Assembly (NCBI GenBank): GCA_900544575.1
Contig: UQVO01000007.1
Coordinates: 1-64,000, forward strand
Origin: an uncultured Eubacteriales bacterium
GTDB taxonomy: Bacteria; Bacillota; Clostridia; Christensenellales; CAG-917
Reading direction: 5' to 3'
DNA: 64,000 bases
Positions 48,530-57,581 of the stretch are shown here, in pieces. The notes beneath the pieces were generated by a model. It searched no databases. It worked only from the letters and a program-made list of their open reading frames with translations, and had not been told where the DNA came from. The translations under genes were made by a program, and so were the position numbers. Every line of letters starts with the position of its first letter. The stretch's first letter is position 1.

Positions 48530-50013
48530 TTGTCATCCTCCTTTTTGAGCCGAGTTCTGTTTCTGTTGGGGAAGGAGAGCGGGCGTGTCGTCATATCGTC
48601 CGCGGAGGCTTTGAACACCCCGTCTTTGAGGTCGCCGACAATTCTCGGCGCATACGGCGCAAAGTACGGCGCGCCGTAGTTCTGCATCGTGGCGAGATAG
48701 CCCACCGTCACCACGAGCACCGCAATTATGCCGAACAGCCCCAACACCGCGCTTGCGCACAGAAAGATTATGCGGAGGATGGACAGCGAGCCGACCTGGT
48801 CGGGCACGCAGAATATGCCTATCGAAGACAGCGCGGTCACGAGCACGGCAGGCGAGGAAATCAGTCCCGCTTTGACGGCGGTGTCGCCCAGCACTATCGC
48901 GCCCACTATGGACAGCGACACGCTGAGGTAGCGCGGCATACGCATCGACGCTTCGTTGAGGATTTCGAAGAGGAGAAGGACGAAGAGCATTTCCACCGCG
49001 GGCGGGAAGGGGATGGTGGAAGTCGCCCCCACCAGCGTGACGAGGAATTTTATGGGCAGCAGGTGATAGTGGTAGCTTTGCAGGGCGACGTAAGCGGCGG
49101 GCAGCAGCACGGTGAGCGCCGCGCCCAGAAAGCGGAATATGCGCGCGAAGGTGGCGCGCCAGTCCCCCGAATAGTAGTCGTAGCCGTCCTGCATATCCTC
49201 CATAAGCACGAAGGGCAGGGTGAGCACGATGGGGGAGCCGTCCACAATAACCGCGACCCTGCCTTCCAGCAGTTTTGCCGCGACGACGTCGGGTTTTTCC
49301 GTGTTGCCGACCTGTTTGAAGAAGGAGTGTTTGCGCTCTTCGAGGAAGGAGGTGAGATACGCGCTGTCCGTCACGCCGTCGATGTCCGCTTTTTCCAGAG
49401 CGGCCTTTATTTTCCGTACGGTGACGGGGTCGGCTATGCCGTGGACGTACACGACGGTGACGGGGGTGGAGGAGTATCTTCCTATGCTCATATTCTCGAA
49501 CACGAGGTCGGGGGACTTGATTTTGCGGCGTATCATCGCCGTGTTGGTCTTGATTTCCTCGATGAACCCTTCACGCGGACCTTTGAGTACGGTGGCGGTG
49601 GGCGGTTCGGCGACGGAGCGCTTGTCCGTCTTGCGCAGGGAGAACATAAAGAAACAGTCGAACCCTTCCGCGAACATACCCACGTCCCCTTCTGCGATTT
49701 TCTTCACTCCGTCTTCCACGGAAAGCACGGTGACGTCCTGACAGAAAGAGGTGACGGCAAGGAGCAGTTCCCGCATTTCGTCCTGAGATTTGACGCTGCC
49801 GTCGAACACCTTTTCGCACTCCGACACGGGCGCGATGACGTCCTGTTCGAGGAGCAGTTTGTCCGAAAGGCTGTCGATGTAGCAGAACAGGACGCCGCCG
49901 TCCCCGTGCGGGATTTCGCGCAGGAGCAGGTCGCCCGTGTTGTGGAAGCGGTCTTTGATGAAACTTTGCATTTCGGATGTATTCACGCGCATATCATTGC
50001 CATATTCGCGCAA
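48526..50013 (-). CDS. gerAA: Spore germination receptor subunit A (GerAA)
   Basis: A 495-residue GerA-family protein. The N-terminal ~270-residue soluble domain includes SLSDKLLLEQDVIAP, the YVHGIADP segment and VIVDGSPIVLTLPFVLMEDMQDGYDYYSGDWRATFARIFR, a hallmark of the family; the C-terminal half has 4-5 membrane segments (LPAAYVALQSYHYHLLP, FPPAVEMLFVLLLFEILNEASMRMPR). Start is TTG 50013 with GAGGGA six bases upstream. First gene of the operon. Expression in the forespore by sigma-G is expected from the family; I could not read a convincing sigma-G promoter. Confidence 0.93.
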   Translation of the reverse strand: MREYGNDMRVNTSEMQSFIKDRFHNTGDLLLREIPHGDGGVLFCYIDSLSDKLLLEQDVIAPVSECEKVFDGSVKSQDEMRELLLAVTSFCQDVTVLSVEDGVKKIAEGDVGMFAEGFDCFFMFSLRKTDKRSVAEPPTATVLKGPREGFIEEIKTNTAMIRRKIKSPDLVFENMSIGRYSSTPVTVVYVHGIADPVTVRKIKAALEKADIDGVTDSAYLTSFLEERKHSFFKQVGNTEKPDVVAAKLLEGRVAVIVDGSPIVLTLPFVLMEDMQDGYDYYSGDWRATFARIFRFLGAALTVLLPAAYVALQSYHYHLLPIKFLVTLVGATSTIPFPPAVEMLFVLLLFEILNEASMRMPRYLSVSLSIVGAIVLGDTAVKAGLISSPAVLVTALSSIGIFCVPDQVGSLSILRIIFLCASAVLGLFGIIAVLVVTVGYLATMQNYGAPYFAPYAPRIVGDLKDGVFKASADDMTTRPLSFPNRNRTRLKKEDDK

Positions 50014-50134
50014 AACTAATCCCTCTGTTTCCCGATTGTGCGGACGACCTTTAACAAATCAACGAAATTTCGGATTACCCCTTTTCGCACGGAAAGTTTT
50101 GTAGTATAATCTTTTCATTGCAAGGAGGGAAACG

Positions 50135-50818
50135 ATGAGCAAAGACAATTATTTCGACACGCAGCTCGCATTCGACTATCTGGATGCGGAGGCGGAAAAA
50201 GAGGAAAAGAAAGCCAAGCGAAAGACGCTGGTGCAGATTATCAAATACGCCGTCTGCACGGCAAGCGCAGGGCTTGTGGAATTCATTACGTTCACCATTC
50301 TGTCCGAGGCTCTGACGATGCTCGAAGGCAGGACGGTGTGGTTCATCACCGAAAACTCCCTGCTGTGGTTTGTCGCCACGGCGGTCGCGCTCTTCCTTTC
50401 CATAGTCTGGAACTTCACCATCAACAGGAAATTCACCTTCAAATCGGCGGGCAACGTGCCGAGGGCAATGTTCCTTGCGTTCCTGTTCTATGTTCCGTTC
50501 TTCCCGTTCAAACTGTGGTTCAACAGCTATATGCCCGGCTACCTCGGCATACCCGCGCTGGTGGTCGAAGTGATTACGATGCTCATCAACGGCGTGCTGG
50601 AATTCTGCTGGCAGAAGTTCGTCATCTACCGCAAGGAAGCCGACACCGCCCCCGCCAAACACGAAATCGGCACGATAGGAGAGTTCGGCGAGATTTCCGT
50701 CTCCGAACCCGAAGTGAGCGCAATGCAGATGCTCGACCTTATGCGCGCGGGCGTGGACATCACGGAAGACGACAAACAGCTCAAAAAAGAGCTTAAAGCC
50801 ATCGAATCCGCCGCATAA
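50135..50818 (+). CDS. GtrA-family membrane protein
   Basis: A 227-residue protein with four membrane helices (~36-55, 72-95, 113-130, 143-165) and the GtrA signature VWNFTINRKFTFKS. GtrA-like proteins help move lipid-linked sugars or modify envelope glycans. This version has a charged ~30-residue N-terminal region and a ~55-residue acidic C-terminal tail beyond the fold. A TATAAT at 50105-50110 and a GGAGGGAAACG site precede the ATG. Divergent from the gerA operon. Confidence 0.82.
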   Translation: MSKDNYFDTQLAFDYLDAEAEKEEKKAKRKTLVQIIKYAVCTASAGLVEFITFTILSEALTMLEGRTVWFITENSLLWFVATAVALFLSIVWNFTINRKFTFKSAGNVPRAMFLAFLFYVPFFPFKLWFNSYMPGYLGIPALVVEVITMLINGVLEFCWQKFVIYRKEADTAPAKHEIGTIGEFGEISVSEPEVSAMQMLDLMRAGVDITEDDKQLKKELKAIESAA

Positions 50819-50843
50819 ACGCGCAAATAAGCAAAAAAGCACC

Positions 50844-50870
50844 AAAAGCCGTCCGATGGACGGCTTTTTT
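50844..50870 (+). terminator. Terminator after the GtrA-family gene
   Basis: Stem AAAAGCCGTCC / GGACGGCTTTT with a 3-nt loop and T6. Confidence 0.88.
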
Positions 50871-50873
50871 ATG

Positions 50874-50906
50874 CCCCGTTAAATCGTCCGTAACGATTTA
50901 ACGGGG
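50874..50906. repeat. Perfect 14-bp hairpin
   Basis: CCCCGTTAAATCGT (50874-50887) and its exact complement ACGATTTAACGGGG (50893-50906) enclose a 5-nt loop. It is not followed by a U-tract on the + strand and lies just after a complete terminator, so its role is unclear. Confidence 0.85.
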
Positions 50907-50922
50907 ACCCCGATTTTATTGC

Positions 50923-50962
50923 GTTCTCTGACAGGGGATTCAATACTTTCCTGTTAGAGAAC
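50923..50962. repeat. 13-bp inverted repeat
   Basis: GTTCTCTGACAGG (50923-50935) and CCTGTTAGAGAAC (50950-50962) pair with a single G-U position around a 14-nt loop. The rest of the ~240-bp purC upstream region contains no other supported gene apart from the leader ORF at 51107. Confidence 0.7.
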
Positions 50963-51106
50963 AGAGTTTTCTCCATTCTCTTTGAGAAAAGAGATTGGGG
51001 TGTGTACCGAAAAGAGCGTCGGGGCGGGGAAATATTTGTGCGAAAAAATGCGATTTCGGGGCGATTACGTTTGCCCTCGTGCGTGCGGATGTGTTAATAT
51101 AGGCGC

Positions 51107-51253
51107 ATGAAATACGTCGTGCTTCCGAATTCTGCGCAGTCGCGGTCGCTGGACCGCGCTTCCGACGCAAGCGTTCGCGCGGGCGGCGTTGTATGCAAGC
51201 ACTCTGAAAGCATGGCTTCCGCCGTGCTTTCGGTTTTCACGGAGGTATTATGA
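51107..51253 (+). CDS. 48-codon leader ORF overlapping purC
   Basis: An open frame of 48 codons from ATG 51107 whose stop TGA overlaps the purC ATG. Upstream, TTGCCC-N18-TAATAT ends 6 nt before its ATG, so it would be translated from a leaderless mRNA. The purC ribosome-binding site lies inside its last codons, implying translational coupling. An 11-bp hairpin (GAAAGCATGGC / GCCGTGCTTTC, one T-G pair) falls in its last third. The peptide has no recognisable family; it could equally be non-coding leader. Confidence 0.35.
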   Translation: MKYVVLPNSAQSRSLDRASDASVRAGGVVCKHSESMASAVLSVFTEVL

Positions 51254-51963
51254 AAAAACTCGAACAGATTTACGAAGGCAAGGCCAAAAAAGTGTATGCC
51301 ACCGACGACCCCGATTTCGTCATCGTGTCCTACAAGGACGACGCGACCGCGTTCAACGGGCTCAAAAAGGGTACCATCGCGGGCAAGGGCGTCATCAACA
51401 ACAAGATGAGCAATATGATGATGGCTATGCTCGAAAAGAAGGGCGTCCCCACTCATTTCGTCGAGGAACTCAGCGACCGCGACACCCTCGTGAAAAAGGT
51501 GCAGATTGTTCCCCTCGAAGTCATCATCCGCAACGTGGCGGCGGGCAGTTTCTCCAAGCGTTACGGCGTGGAAGAGGGCACGGAGCTTGCCATTCCCACC
51601 ATCGAGTTCTCCTACAAGAACGACGACCTCGGCGACCCTCTCATCAACGACTATCACGCGCTCGCGCTCCGTCTTGCGACGGAAGAGGAGATTGCGCGCA
51701 TCAAGGAGCTGGCGTTCAAGGTCAACGACGAGATGAAAGCCTTCTTCAAAAGGCTCAACATCGACCTCATCGACTTCAAGCTGGAATTCGGCCGTTTCCA
51801 CGGCGACATCGTGCTCGCGGACGAGATTTCCCCCGACACCTGCCGTTTCTGGGACTCCACAACCCACGAGAAGCTGGACAAGGACCGCTTCCGCCGCGAC
51901 CTCGGCGGCGTGGAAGACGCTTATCAGGAAATAATGAAACGTATCAGCGGCGGAAAAAACTGA
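51250..51963 (+). CDS. purC: Phosphoribosylaminoimidazole-succinocarboxamide synthase (SAICAR synthetase)
   Basis: A 237-residue ATP-dependent ligase joining CAIR and aspartate in purine synthesis. It starts [20 protein letters not shown], has [31 protein letters not shown] and [13 protein letters not shown], all standard for bacterial PurC. Length is typical. GGAGG lies 6 nt before the ATG. purF follows 16 bp downstream, so this is a two-gene purine operon fragment; the rest of the pathway is not in the window. Confidence 0.97.
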   Translation: MKKLEQIYEGKAKKVYATDDPDFVIVSYKDDATAFNGLKKGTIAGKGVINNKMSNMMMAMLEKKGVPTHFVEELSDRDTLVKKVQIVPLEVIIRNVAAGSFSKRYGVEEGTELAIPTIEFSYKNDDLGDPLINDYHALALRLATEEEIARIKELAFKVNDEMKAFFKRLNIDLIDFKLEFGRFHGDIVLADEISPDTCRFWDSTTHEKLDKDRFRRDLGGVEDAYQEIMKRISGGKN

Positions 51964-51979
51964 CCCGTCGAGGAGAATT

Positions 51980-53407
51980 ATGAAAGATATTCTGCTTTCC
52001 GGAAAGGAATCCGGCGTGCACGAAGAGTGCGGCATATTCGGCGTCATCAGCCCCGAAAAGGAACCTCTCGCGAGGGAGGTCTATTACGGGCTGTTCGCCT
52101 TGCAGCACAGGGGTCAGGAGAGCGCGGGCATCGCGGTCAACGTCCCCGACAGAAAGATAGCCTATTACAAGAATATGGGGCTGGTCAACGAAGTCTTCTC
52201 GGAAGAGGAGCTTTCGTTGCTGCCCGACTCCGACATCGCCATCGGACACGTCAGATATTCCACCTGCGGTTCGAGCAACGTCGTCAACGCGCAGCCCGTC
52301 GTGTTTTACGGCAGGTACGGCAGGATGGCTATCGCGCATAACGGGAACATAGTCAACGCCGCCACCATCAAGAACTGGCTCATCGACCGCGGCCACATCT
52401 TCCAGTCCTCCGTGGACAGCGAAGTCGTCGCCGCGCTCATCAACTATTACACCACATCCAGCGTCGAGAACGGTGTGCAGAAGGCGTGCCTCGACTTCCT
52501 CGGTGCGTTCGCAATCGTGTGTATGGCGGACAACAAGCTCATTGCCGTGCGCGACAAATACGGGCTCAAACCCCTCGTTATGGGCAGGAAGGGCAGCTCG
52601 GTGCTGTTTGCCAGCGAGTCCTGCGCCCTCGACGCGGTGGACGCCGAATTCGTGCGCGACGTCGAGCCCGGCGAGATGATTATCGTCACTCCCGACGGCA
52701 AAATCCGTTCGCACAAGTATGCGATACCCGACCCCAAACCCTGCATTTTCGAATACGTTTATCTCGCGCGCAGCGACTCCGTAATCGACGGCGTCAGCGT
52801 GTACGAAGCGAGATACAACTGCGGCAAGGAGCTGGCGAAACTCTTCAAGATTGACGCGGACATAGTCGCGGGCGTGCCAGACAGCGCGACGGTGTGCGCC
52901 AGAGGTTACGCCGACGTCAGCGGTCTGCCTATGGTGGACGCACTCACCAAAAACAGGTATATCGGCAGGACTTTCATCCAGCCCAGCCAGTCTATGCGCG
53001 AAAGCTCCGTGAAGATAAAGCTCAACGCTTTCCGCAGCAACATAAAGGGCAAAAGGCTCATACTCATCGACGACAGCATCGTCCGCGGCACGACCTCCCG
53101 CAAGATAATCAGTCTGCTGCGCGCCAGCGGAGCAACGGAAGTGCATATGCTCGTGGGCTCTCCGCCCGTCAAATATCCCTGCTACTTCGGCGTGGATATG
53201 GAAACGCGCGACCAGCTCATCGGCGCATACAAGTCGGAAGAGGAGATATGCAAGGAGATAGGTGCGGACAGCCTGCACTACATCCCGCTCGAACTTATGG
53301 TGGGCAGCTGCGGCGGTGGGCCTTATTGCACCGCCTGCTTTGACGGCAACTATCCTATGGACATCAGCGAAAAAGAGGTCATTTCGATAGGCGACGCTTT
53401 GGAATAA
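51980..53407 (+). CDS. purF: Amidophosphoribosyltransferase (glutamine PRPP amidotransferase)
   Basis: A 475-residue enzyme committing PRPP to purine synthesis. The N-terminal ~16 residues are a propeptide removed before the catalytic Cys17 in HEECGIFGVI. The glutaminase domain includes LQHRGQESAGIA, RYSTCGSS and AHNGNI; the PRPP motif is LILIDDSIVRGTTSRKI. C-terminal GSCGGGPYCTACFDGNYP contains a CxxC pair as in B. subtilis-type PurF with a [4Fe-4S] cluster, giving oxygen sensitivity. GAGGAG precedes the ATG. Confidence 0.97.
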   Translation: MKDILLSGKESGVHEECGIFGVISPEKEPLAREVYYGLFALQHRGQESAGIAVNVPDRKIAYYKNMGLVNEVFSEEELSLLPDSDIAIGHVRYSTCGSSNVVNAQPVVFYGRYGRMAIAHNGNIVNAATIKNWLIDRGHIFQSSVDSEVVAALINYYTTSSVENGVQKACLDFLGAFAIVCMADNKLIAVRDKYGLKPLVMGRKGSSVLFASESCALDAVDAEFVRDVEPGEMIIVTPDGKIRSHKYAIPDPKPCIFEYVYLARSDSVIDGVSVYEARYNCGKELAKLFKIDADIVAGVPDSATVCARGYADVSGLPMVDALTKNRYIGRTFIQPSQSMRESSVKIKLNAFRSNIKGKRLILIDDSIVRGTTSRKIISLLRASGATEVHMLVGSPPVKYPCYFGVDMETRDQLIGAYKSEEEICKEIGADSLHYIPLELMVGSCGGGPYCTACFDGNYPMDISEKEVISIGDALE

Positions 53408-53434
53408 ACCTCCCGCGTCGTTTGCGGCAAAAAG

Positions 53435-53463
53435 AAACGCCCCGTTCAAACGGGGCGTTTTTA
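53435..53463 (+). terminator. Terminator after purF
   Basis: Stem AAACGCCCCG / CGGGGCGTTT with a 6-nt loop and T-run; convergent gdhA may also use it. Confidence 0.88.
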
Positions 53464-53526
53464 TATACAAAATCGCACGGTAAAACGTCGATTCGGCGGT
53501 CTGCCGCAGGGCAGACAGGCGGAATG

Positions 53527-54873
53527 TCAGTTGATGCCCTGCGCTATCATCGCGTCCGCGACTTTCTTGAAGCCCGCGAGGTTTGCGCCCGCGACGAGGT
53601 TGTAATCCATACCGTAAGCGTTCAGCGCGTCCAGGATTTGTTCGTGGATGCCTTTCATTATGTGCTGCAATTTTTCGTCCACTTCTTTCTCCGTCCAGCG
53701 CAGGCGTTCGCTGTTCTGGCTCATTTCGAGACCGCTCACCGCCACGCCGCCCGCATTCACCGCTTTGGAGGGCGCGACCAGTACGCCGTGTTCCTGCAAA
53801 TAGGCGAGAGCGTCGTTGGTGGTGGGCATATTGGACACTTCGTTGAGATATTTCACGCCCGCGGCGACCATCGCCTTGGCGTCCTCGATGCGTATCTCGT
53901 TCTGCATCGCGCAGGGCATATAGACGTCCGCGACGACGTTGCCCCAGGGTTTCTTGCCGGGGACGAACTCACAGCCGTATTTGTCGGCGTAGTCCTTGAC
54001 CGCGTTTCTGCCGCTGGCGCGCATTTCGAGCATATAGTCTATTTTCTCGCCCTTGACTCCGTCGGGGTCGTAGATGTAGCCGTCGGGGCCGGAGAGGGTG
54101 ACGACCTTGCCGCCGAGCTCGGTGATTTTGAGCGCGGCGCCCCAGGCGACGTTGCCGAAGCCGGAGAGGCAGAATGTTTTGCCCTCTATCTTCTCGCCGA
54201 GATGTTCCAGCACTTCCTTGAAGAAATAGGTCGCGCCGAAGCCCGTCGCTTCGGGGCGGATGAGAGAGCCGCCGAAGGAAAGGCCCTTGCCCGTCAGCAC
54301 GCCGTTTTCGTATGCGCCGCGGATTTTCTTATACGCGCCGAAGAGATAGCCTATCTCTCTGCCGCCCACACCCATATCGCCGGCGGGCACGTCCACGTCG
54401 GGACCGATGTGGCGGTAAAGTTCGGTCATGAAAGAGTAGCAGAAGCGCATAATTTCGGCGTCGGACTTGCCTGCGGGGTCGAAGTCGCTGCCGCCCTTGC
54501 CGCCGCCCATAGGAAGACCCGTGAGGGAATTTTTGAAAGTCTGCTCGAAAGCGAGGAATTTCATCACGGAGAGGTTGACGTTGGGTTGGAAACGGAGCCC
54601 GCCCTTGTAAGGTCCTATCGCGTTATTGAACTGCACGCGGAAGCCGCGGTTCACGTGCCAGACGCCTTTGTCGTCCTGCCACGGCACGCGGAAGATGATT
54701 TGCCTGTCGGGTTCGACCATTCTTTCGAGGATGCAGTTGCGGCGGAAGAGCTCCTCGTTCTTCTCGACGGCGGGAGCGAGAGAGCCGAGCACCTCGCGCA
54801 CCGTCTGCATAAATTCGGGTTCGCCCGGATTCTTGCGCTCTGTCATTTCGATGACTTCTGAAATGTAAGACAT
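53527..54873 (-). CDS. gdhA: NADP-type glutamate dehydrogenase
   Basis: A 448-residue hexameric GDH interconverting 2-oxoglutarate plus ammonia and glutamate. Substrate-binding PYKGGLRFQPNVNLSVMKFLAFEQTFKNSLTG and catalytic-Lys GGGKGGSDFDPAGKSD, then PAGDMGVGGREIGYLFGAYKK are diagnostic for the ~450-residue class usually NADP-dependent. The dinucleotide-binding segment is CLSGFGNVAWGAALKITELG. Start ATG 54873 follows GGGAGGCATT. Monocistronic, ending convergently with purF. Provides glutamate for amino-group transfer, including purine synthesis. Confidence 0.96.
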   Translation of the reverse strand: MSYISEVIEMTERKNPGEPEFMQTVREVLGSLAPAVEKNEELFRRNCILERMVEPDRQIIFRVPWQDDKGVWHVNRGFRVQFNNAIGPYKGGLRFQPNVNLSVMKFLAFEQTFKNSLTGLPMGGGKGGSDFDPAGKSDAEIMRFCYSFMTELYRHIGPDVDVPAGDMGVGGREIGYLFGAYKKIRGAYENGVLTGKGLSFGGSLIRPEATGFGATYFFKEVLEHLGEKIEGKTFCLSGFGNVAWGAALKITELGGKVVTLSGPDGYIYDPDGVKGEKIDYMLEMRASGRNAVKDYADKYGCEFVPGKKPWGNVVADVYMPCAMQNEIRIEDAKAMVAAGVKYLNEVSNMPTTNDALAYLQEHGVLVAPSKAVNAGGVAVSGLEMSQNSERLRWTEKEVDEKLQHIMKGIHEQILDALNAYGMDYNLVAGANLAGFKKVADAMIAQGIN

Positions 54874-54978
54874 AATGCCTCCCTTATACACGGAACGGAG
54901 CCTGAACTCCTTTTCCAATAGCTTATAACATCCGCAAAATTAAGTCAAGAGTTAACTAATTTTTCCCTCAACTTCATA

Positions 54979-55004
54979 AAAAACCCCGCGGAAGCGGGGC
55001 TTTC
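54979..55004 (-). terminator. Terminator of the small helical-protein gene
   Basis: Stem CCCCGC / GCGGGG with loop GGAA, flanked by A-tract; on the minus strand it is followed by a T-run. Confidence 0.7.
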
Positions 55005-55039
55005 GTGCGGTTTGCCGCCTCACGGCGGCGCGGCATATT

Positions 55040-55456
55040 TCAGAGGTATTTTCTCAATGCCTTAATGTTTTTGTCGTAGGATTTTATCAAATCCTTTGCG
55101 CAGAGCGGCGCCTCTTCGTGCGCTTTCCGCATCTCGTTCAGGCATTTCTGCATACTGACTATGCCCGTTTCGTAGCCTTCGATGAGCATCCGCGCGAGAT
55201 GGCTGGTGTCGCTGTTCATCATAGCGGAGAAAGAGGAGCTGGCTTTGAGCATCGTTTTGGCGAATTTGCTGCCTTCCGCCTCTTCGATTTCGTCGCGGGT
55301 GAGCCCCTTTTTCGCTTCGCAGAGCATATCTTTCATAGACTGTTTCTGTTCGTTCATAAGTCTGACGAGGTTTTCGTCCTCGGCATAGGGCAGAACGTGG
55401 TCAATCGCGTCTATGCCCATAGTGGTGCTGCGCACCATTTCCCTGAGTATTTTCAT
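55040..55456 (-). CDS. Small all-helical protein of unknown function
   Basis: A 138-residue soluble protein predicted to be entirely alpha-helical, with four heptad-patterned segments (e.g. LVRLMNEQKQSMKDMLCEAKK; FAKTMLKASSSFSAMM; ARMLIEGYETGIVSMQKCLNEM), suggesting a four-helix bundle. Two Cys (in DMLCEAK and APLCAKD plus QKCLNE) are not in a metal-site arrangement. I do not recognise a named family with confidence. Start follows GGAGGGAAC. Monocistronic. Confidence 0.7.
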   Translation of the reverse strand: MKILREMVRSTTMGIDAIDHVLPYAEDENLVRLMNEQKQSMKDMLCEAKKGLTRDEIEEAEGSKFAKTMLKASSSFSAMMNSDTSHLARMLIEGYETGIVSMQKCLNEMRKAHEEAPLCAKDLIKSYDKNIKALRKYL

Positions 55457-55610
55457 AGTTCCCTCCTGCGGGTAGGATGTGCGACGAGGCGGAAATTATG
55501 CGCGGTTTTCGGGAGGGCGCACGAACGCGTTGTACGCGCGTACGCCCGCGTTTTTTAATAAAACCGCCGATAAATCATCATTTAATACCGAAAATTACAA
55601 TAATTCGGTA

Positions 55611-55639
55611 TTGACGGAAGCGAAATCTTGTCCTATAAT
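55611..55639 (+). promoter_or_regulatory. Transketolase operon promoter with upstream palindrome
   Basis: TTGACG (55611-55616), 17-nt spacer, TATAAT (55634-55639), leader ~60 nt. ACCGAA-N11-TTCGGT (55587-55609) sits directly upstream of the -35 and could be an operator. Confidence 0.8.
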
Positions 55640-55706
55640 TTAATAGTAAACTATTTGTCGGATAGTTTCGGATAACAAAAAGGAAAATTATGTAGGAGGG
55701 CAAAAT

Positions 55707-56546
55707 ATGCCAAACAATGTTTCTGTTGCTGAGCTCAAAGCAAAGGCAAAAGAGCTGCGCCTGCACATCGTGCAAACGACGTTCAATGCCACATCGGGAC
55801 ACGTCGGCGGGTCTATGTCCAGTGCGGATATGCTCATTGCGCTGTACTTCAAGTATCTGAATGTCGACCCCGCGAATCCCGATTGGGACGAGAGAGACCG
55901 TTTCATTATGTCCAAGGGTCACTGCGCACTCGCGTACGTTCCCTGCCTTGCCATGAAAGGATACCTCGACCTCAACGAAGTCATGAAGAACTTCAACAAG
56001 ACGGAATCCGCTTACGGCATGCATCCGGACAGCAAGAAAATCCGCGGCTGCGACGCGTCCACCGGTTCTCTCGGACACGGTATGCCGATGGCAGTCGGTA
56101 TGGCTCTCGGCCTTCGCCTTAAAAATATCAACAGCAAGGTCGTCTGCATGACCGGCGACGGCGAATGTCAGGAAGGCTCCAACTGGGAGGCGGCGATGTG
56201 CGCTTCTCACTACAAGCTCAAAAACCTGATTTGGATTATCGACCGCAACCATTTCGAAATCGACGGCAACACCGAGGACGTTATGTCCATCGAGCCGCTG
56301 GACAAGAAGCTGGACGCGTTCGGGTTCAAAGTGCTGAAATGCAACGGCAACAAGATGGAAGAAGTGGACAAGACTCTCGCGGAAGCGTGGGCAACGGAAG
56401 GTCCCGTCGCCATCATTTCCGACACCGTCAAGGGCTTCGGCATCAAGCAGTTCGAAGGCAAGGCGACCAGCCACTACTGCTCCTTCGGCGCCGAGGAAAG
56501 CGAACTCAACAAGTTCCTTGACGAAGTCAAGACCAGAGAATTTTAA
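55707..56546 (+). CDS. Transketolase, N-terminal subunit
   Basis: A 279-residue protein equal to the thiamine-diphosphate-binding half of transketolase, which moves two-carbon units in the pentose-phosphate pathway. Motifs: GHVGGSMSSADMLIALYF, MSKGHCALAYVP, TGSLGHGMPMAVG and the ThDP/Mg motif GDGECQEGSNWEA...DRNHFEIDG. A strong GTAGGAGGG site precedes the ATG. The other half is encoded 11 bp downstream; split transketolases are common in Clostridia and Archaea. Confidence 0.95.
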   Translation: MPNNVSVAELKAKAKELRLHIVQTTFNATSGHVGGSMSSADMLIALYFKYLNVDPANPDWDERDRFIMSKGHCALAYVPCLAMKGYLDLNEVMKNFNKTESAYGMHPDSKKIRGCDASTGSLGHGMPMAVGMALGLRLKNINSKVVCMTGDGECQEGSNWEAAMCASHYKLKNLIWIIDRNHFEIDGNTEDVMSIEPLDKKLDAFGFKVLKCNGNKMEEVDKTLAEAWATEGPVAIISDTVKGFGIKQFEGKATSHYCSFGAEESELNKFLDEVKTREF

Positions 56547-56557
56547 GGAGGAATACT

Positions 56558-57568
56558 ATGGGAACTGCATGGAACGTCTATGACGGAAATAAAATGTCTT
56601 CCGGCGCAATGTACGGCAGAACGCTCGCCGAACTCGCAGCGAAAGACCCCCGCATCGTCGGTGTGACCGCCGACCTCGCGAAATCCACCAACATCGGCCT
56701 CCTCGGAGAAGCCTTCCCCGACAGACTCTTCAACGTCGGTATCGCAGAGCAGAACCTCTTCGGCGTTGCCGCGGGTCTTGCCAAAGTCGGGTTCATCCCT
56801 TTCGCGTCCACCTTCGCGATTTTCGCGTGCCTGAGAGGCGGCGAACAAATCAGAACGGACTGCGCTTATCAGAAACTTCCCGTCAAGGTCATAGCCACCC
56901 ACGGCGGCGTGTCCTTCGGCGCGGCGGGTTCCACCCACCACTGCATCGAGGACTTCGCGATTATGCGCGCAATCCCCAATATGACCGTCGTCATCCCCGC
57001 CGACGCATACGAAACCGCAATCGCGGTCAAGCAGTGCATCGACGTCCCCGGCCCCTTCTATCTCCGCGTCGGCCGCGGTATGGAACCGCTGCTTCACGAG
57101 AGCGAAGACGACCAGTGGTGCAAAGAGTTCAAGATTGGCAAGGCGATGAAGCTCAAAGACGGCAACGACGTCACCATCATCGCTTGCGGCGTGCCCACCC
57201 GTGACGCGTACATCGCGGGCGATATGCTGGAAGAGCAGGGCGTCAGCGCACAGGTCATCAATATGCACACCCTTAAACCCATCGACGAGGAAGCCATCAT
57301 CGAAGCCGCCGTCAAGACCCGCCGTATCGTCACGGTCGAGGAACACAACATCATCGGCGGTCTGGGCGACGCGGTCGCGTCCGTCCTCGCTCAGAGCGGC
57401 AAGCGCTGCATCCTGACCAAGATAGGCATCCCTGACGAATTCGGCCCCATCGGAAAGCCCGAGGACCTCTATGCGAAGTACAAACTTTCGAGCCAGGGCA
57501 TAATGGAAACCGTTATGGAGATAATGGGCAAAGAAATCGAAGAAGACGACTGGTCCGACGAGGACTAA
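56558..57568 (+). CDS. Transketolase, C-terminal subunit
   Basis: A 336-residue pyrimidine-binding and C-terminal half of transketolase, partner of the preceding gene. It contains DLAKSTNIGLLGEAFPDRLFNVGIAEQNLFGVAAG with the catalytic Glu of GIAEQ, FASTFAIFACLRGGEQIR, THGGVSFGAAGSTHHCIED and IPADAYE, followed by the C-terminal domain with VEEHNIIGGLGDAV. A ~25-residue acidic end (EIEEDDWSDED) is added. AAGGAGG precedes the ATG. Confidence 0.95.
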   Translation: MGTAWNVYDGNKMSSGAMYGRTLAELAAKDPRIVGVTADLAKSTNIGLLGEAFPDRLFNVGIAEQNLFGVAAGLAKVGFIPFASTFAIFACLRGGEQIRTDCAYQKLPVKVIATHGGVSFGAAGSTHHCIEDFAIMRAIPNMTVVIPADAYETAIAVKQCIDVPGPFYLRVGRGMEPLLHESEDDQWCKEFKIGKAMKLKDGNDVTIIACGVPTRDAYIAGDMLEEQGVSAQVINMHTLKPIDEEAIIEAAVKTRRIVTVEEHNIIGGLGDAVASVLAQSGKRCILTKIGIPDEFGPIGKPEDLYAKYKLSSQGIMETVMEIMGKEIEEDDWSDED

Positions 57569-57581
57569 AAGGAGGTGCAGT

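Noticed and set aside
50874..51249. A known purine, PRPP or ZTP riboswitch before purC
   Set aside because: None of the conserved core sequences of these classes could be found; only generic hairpins are visible.
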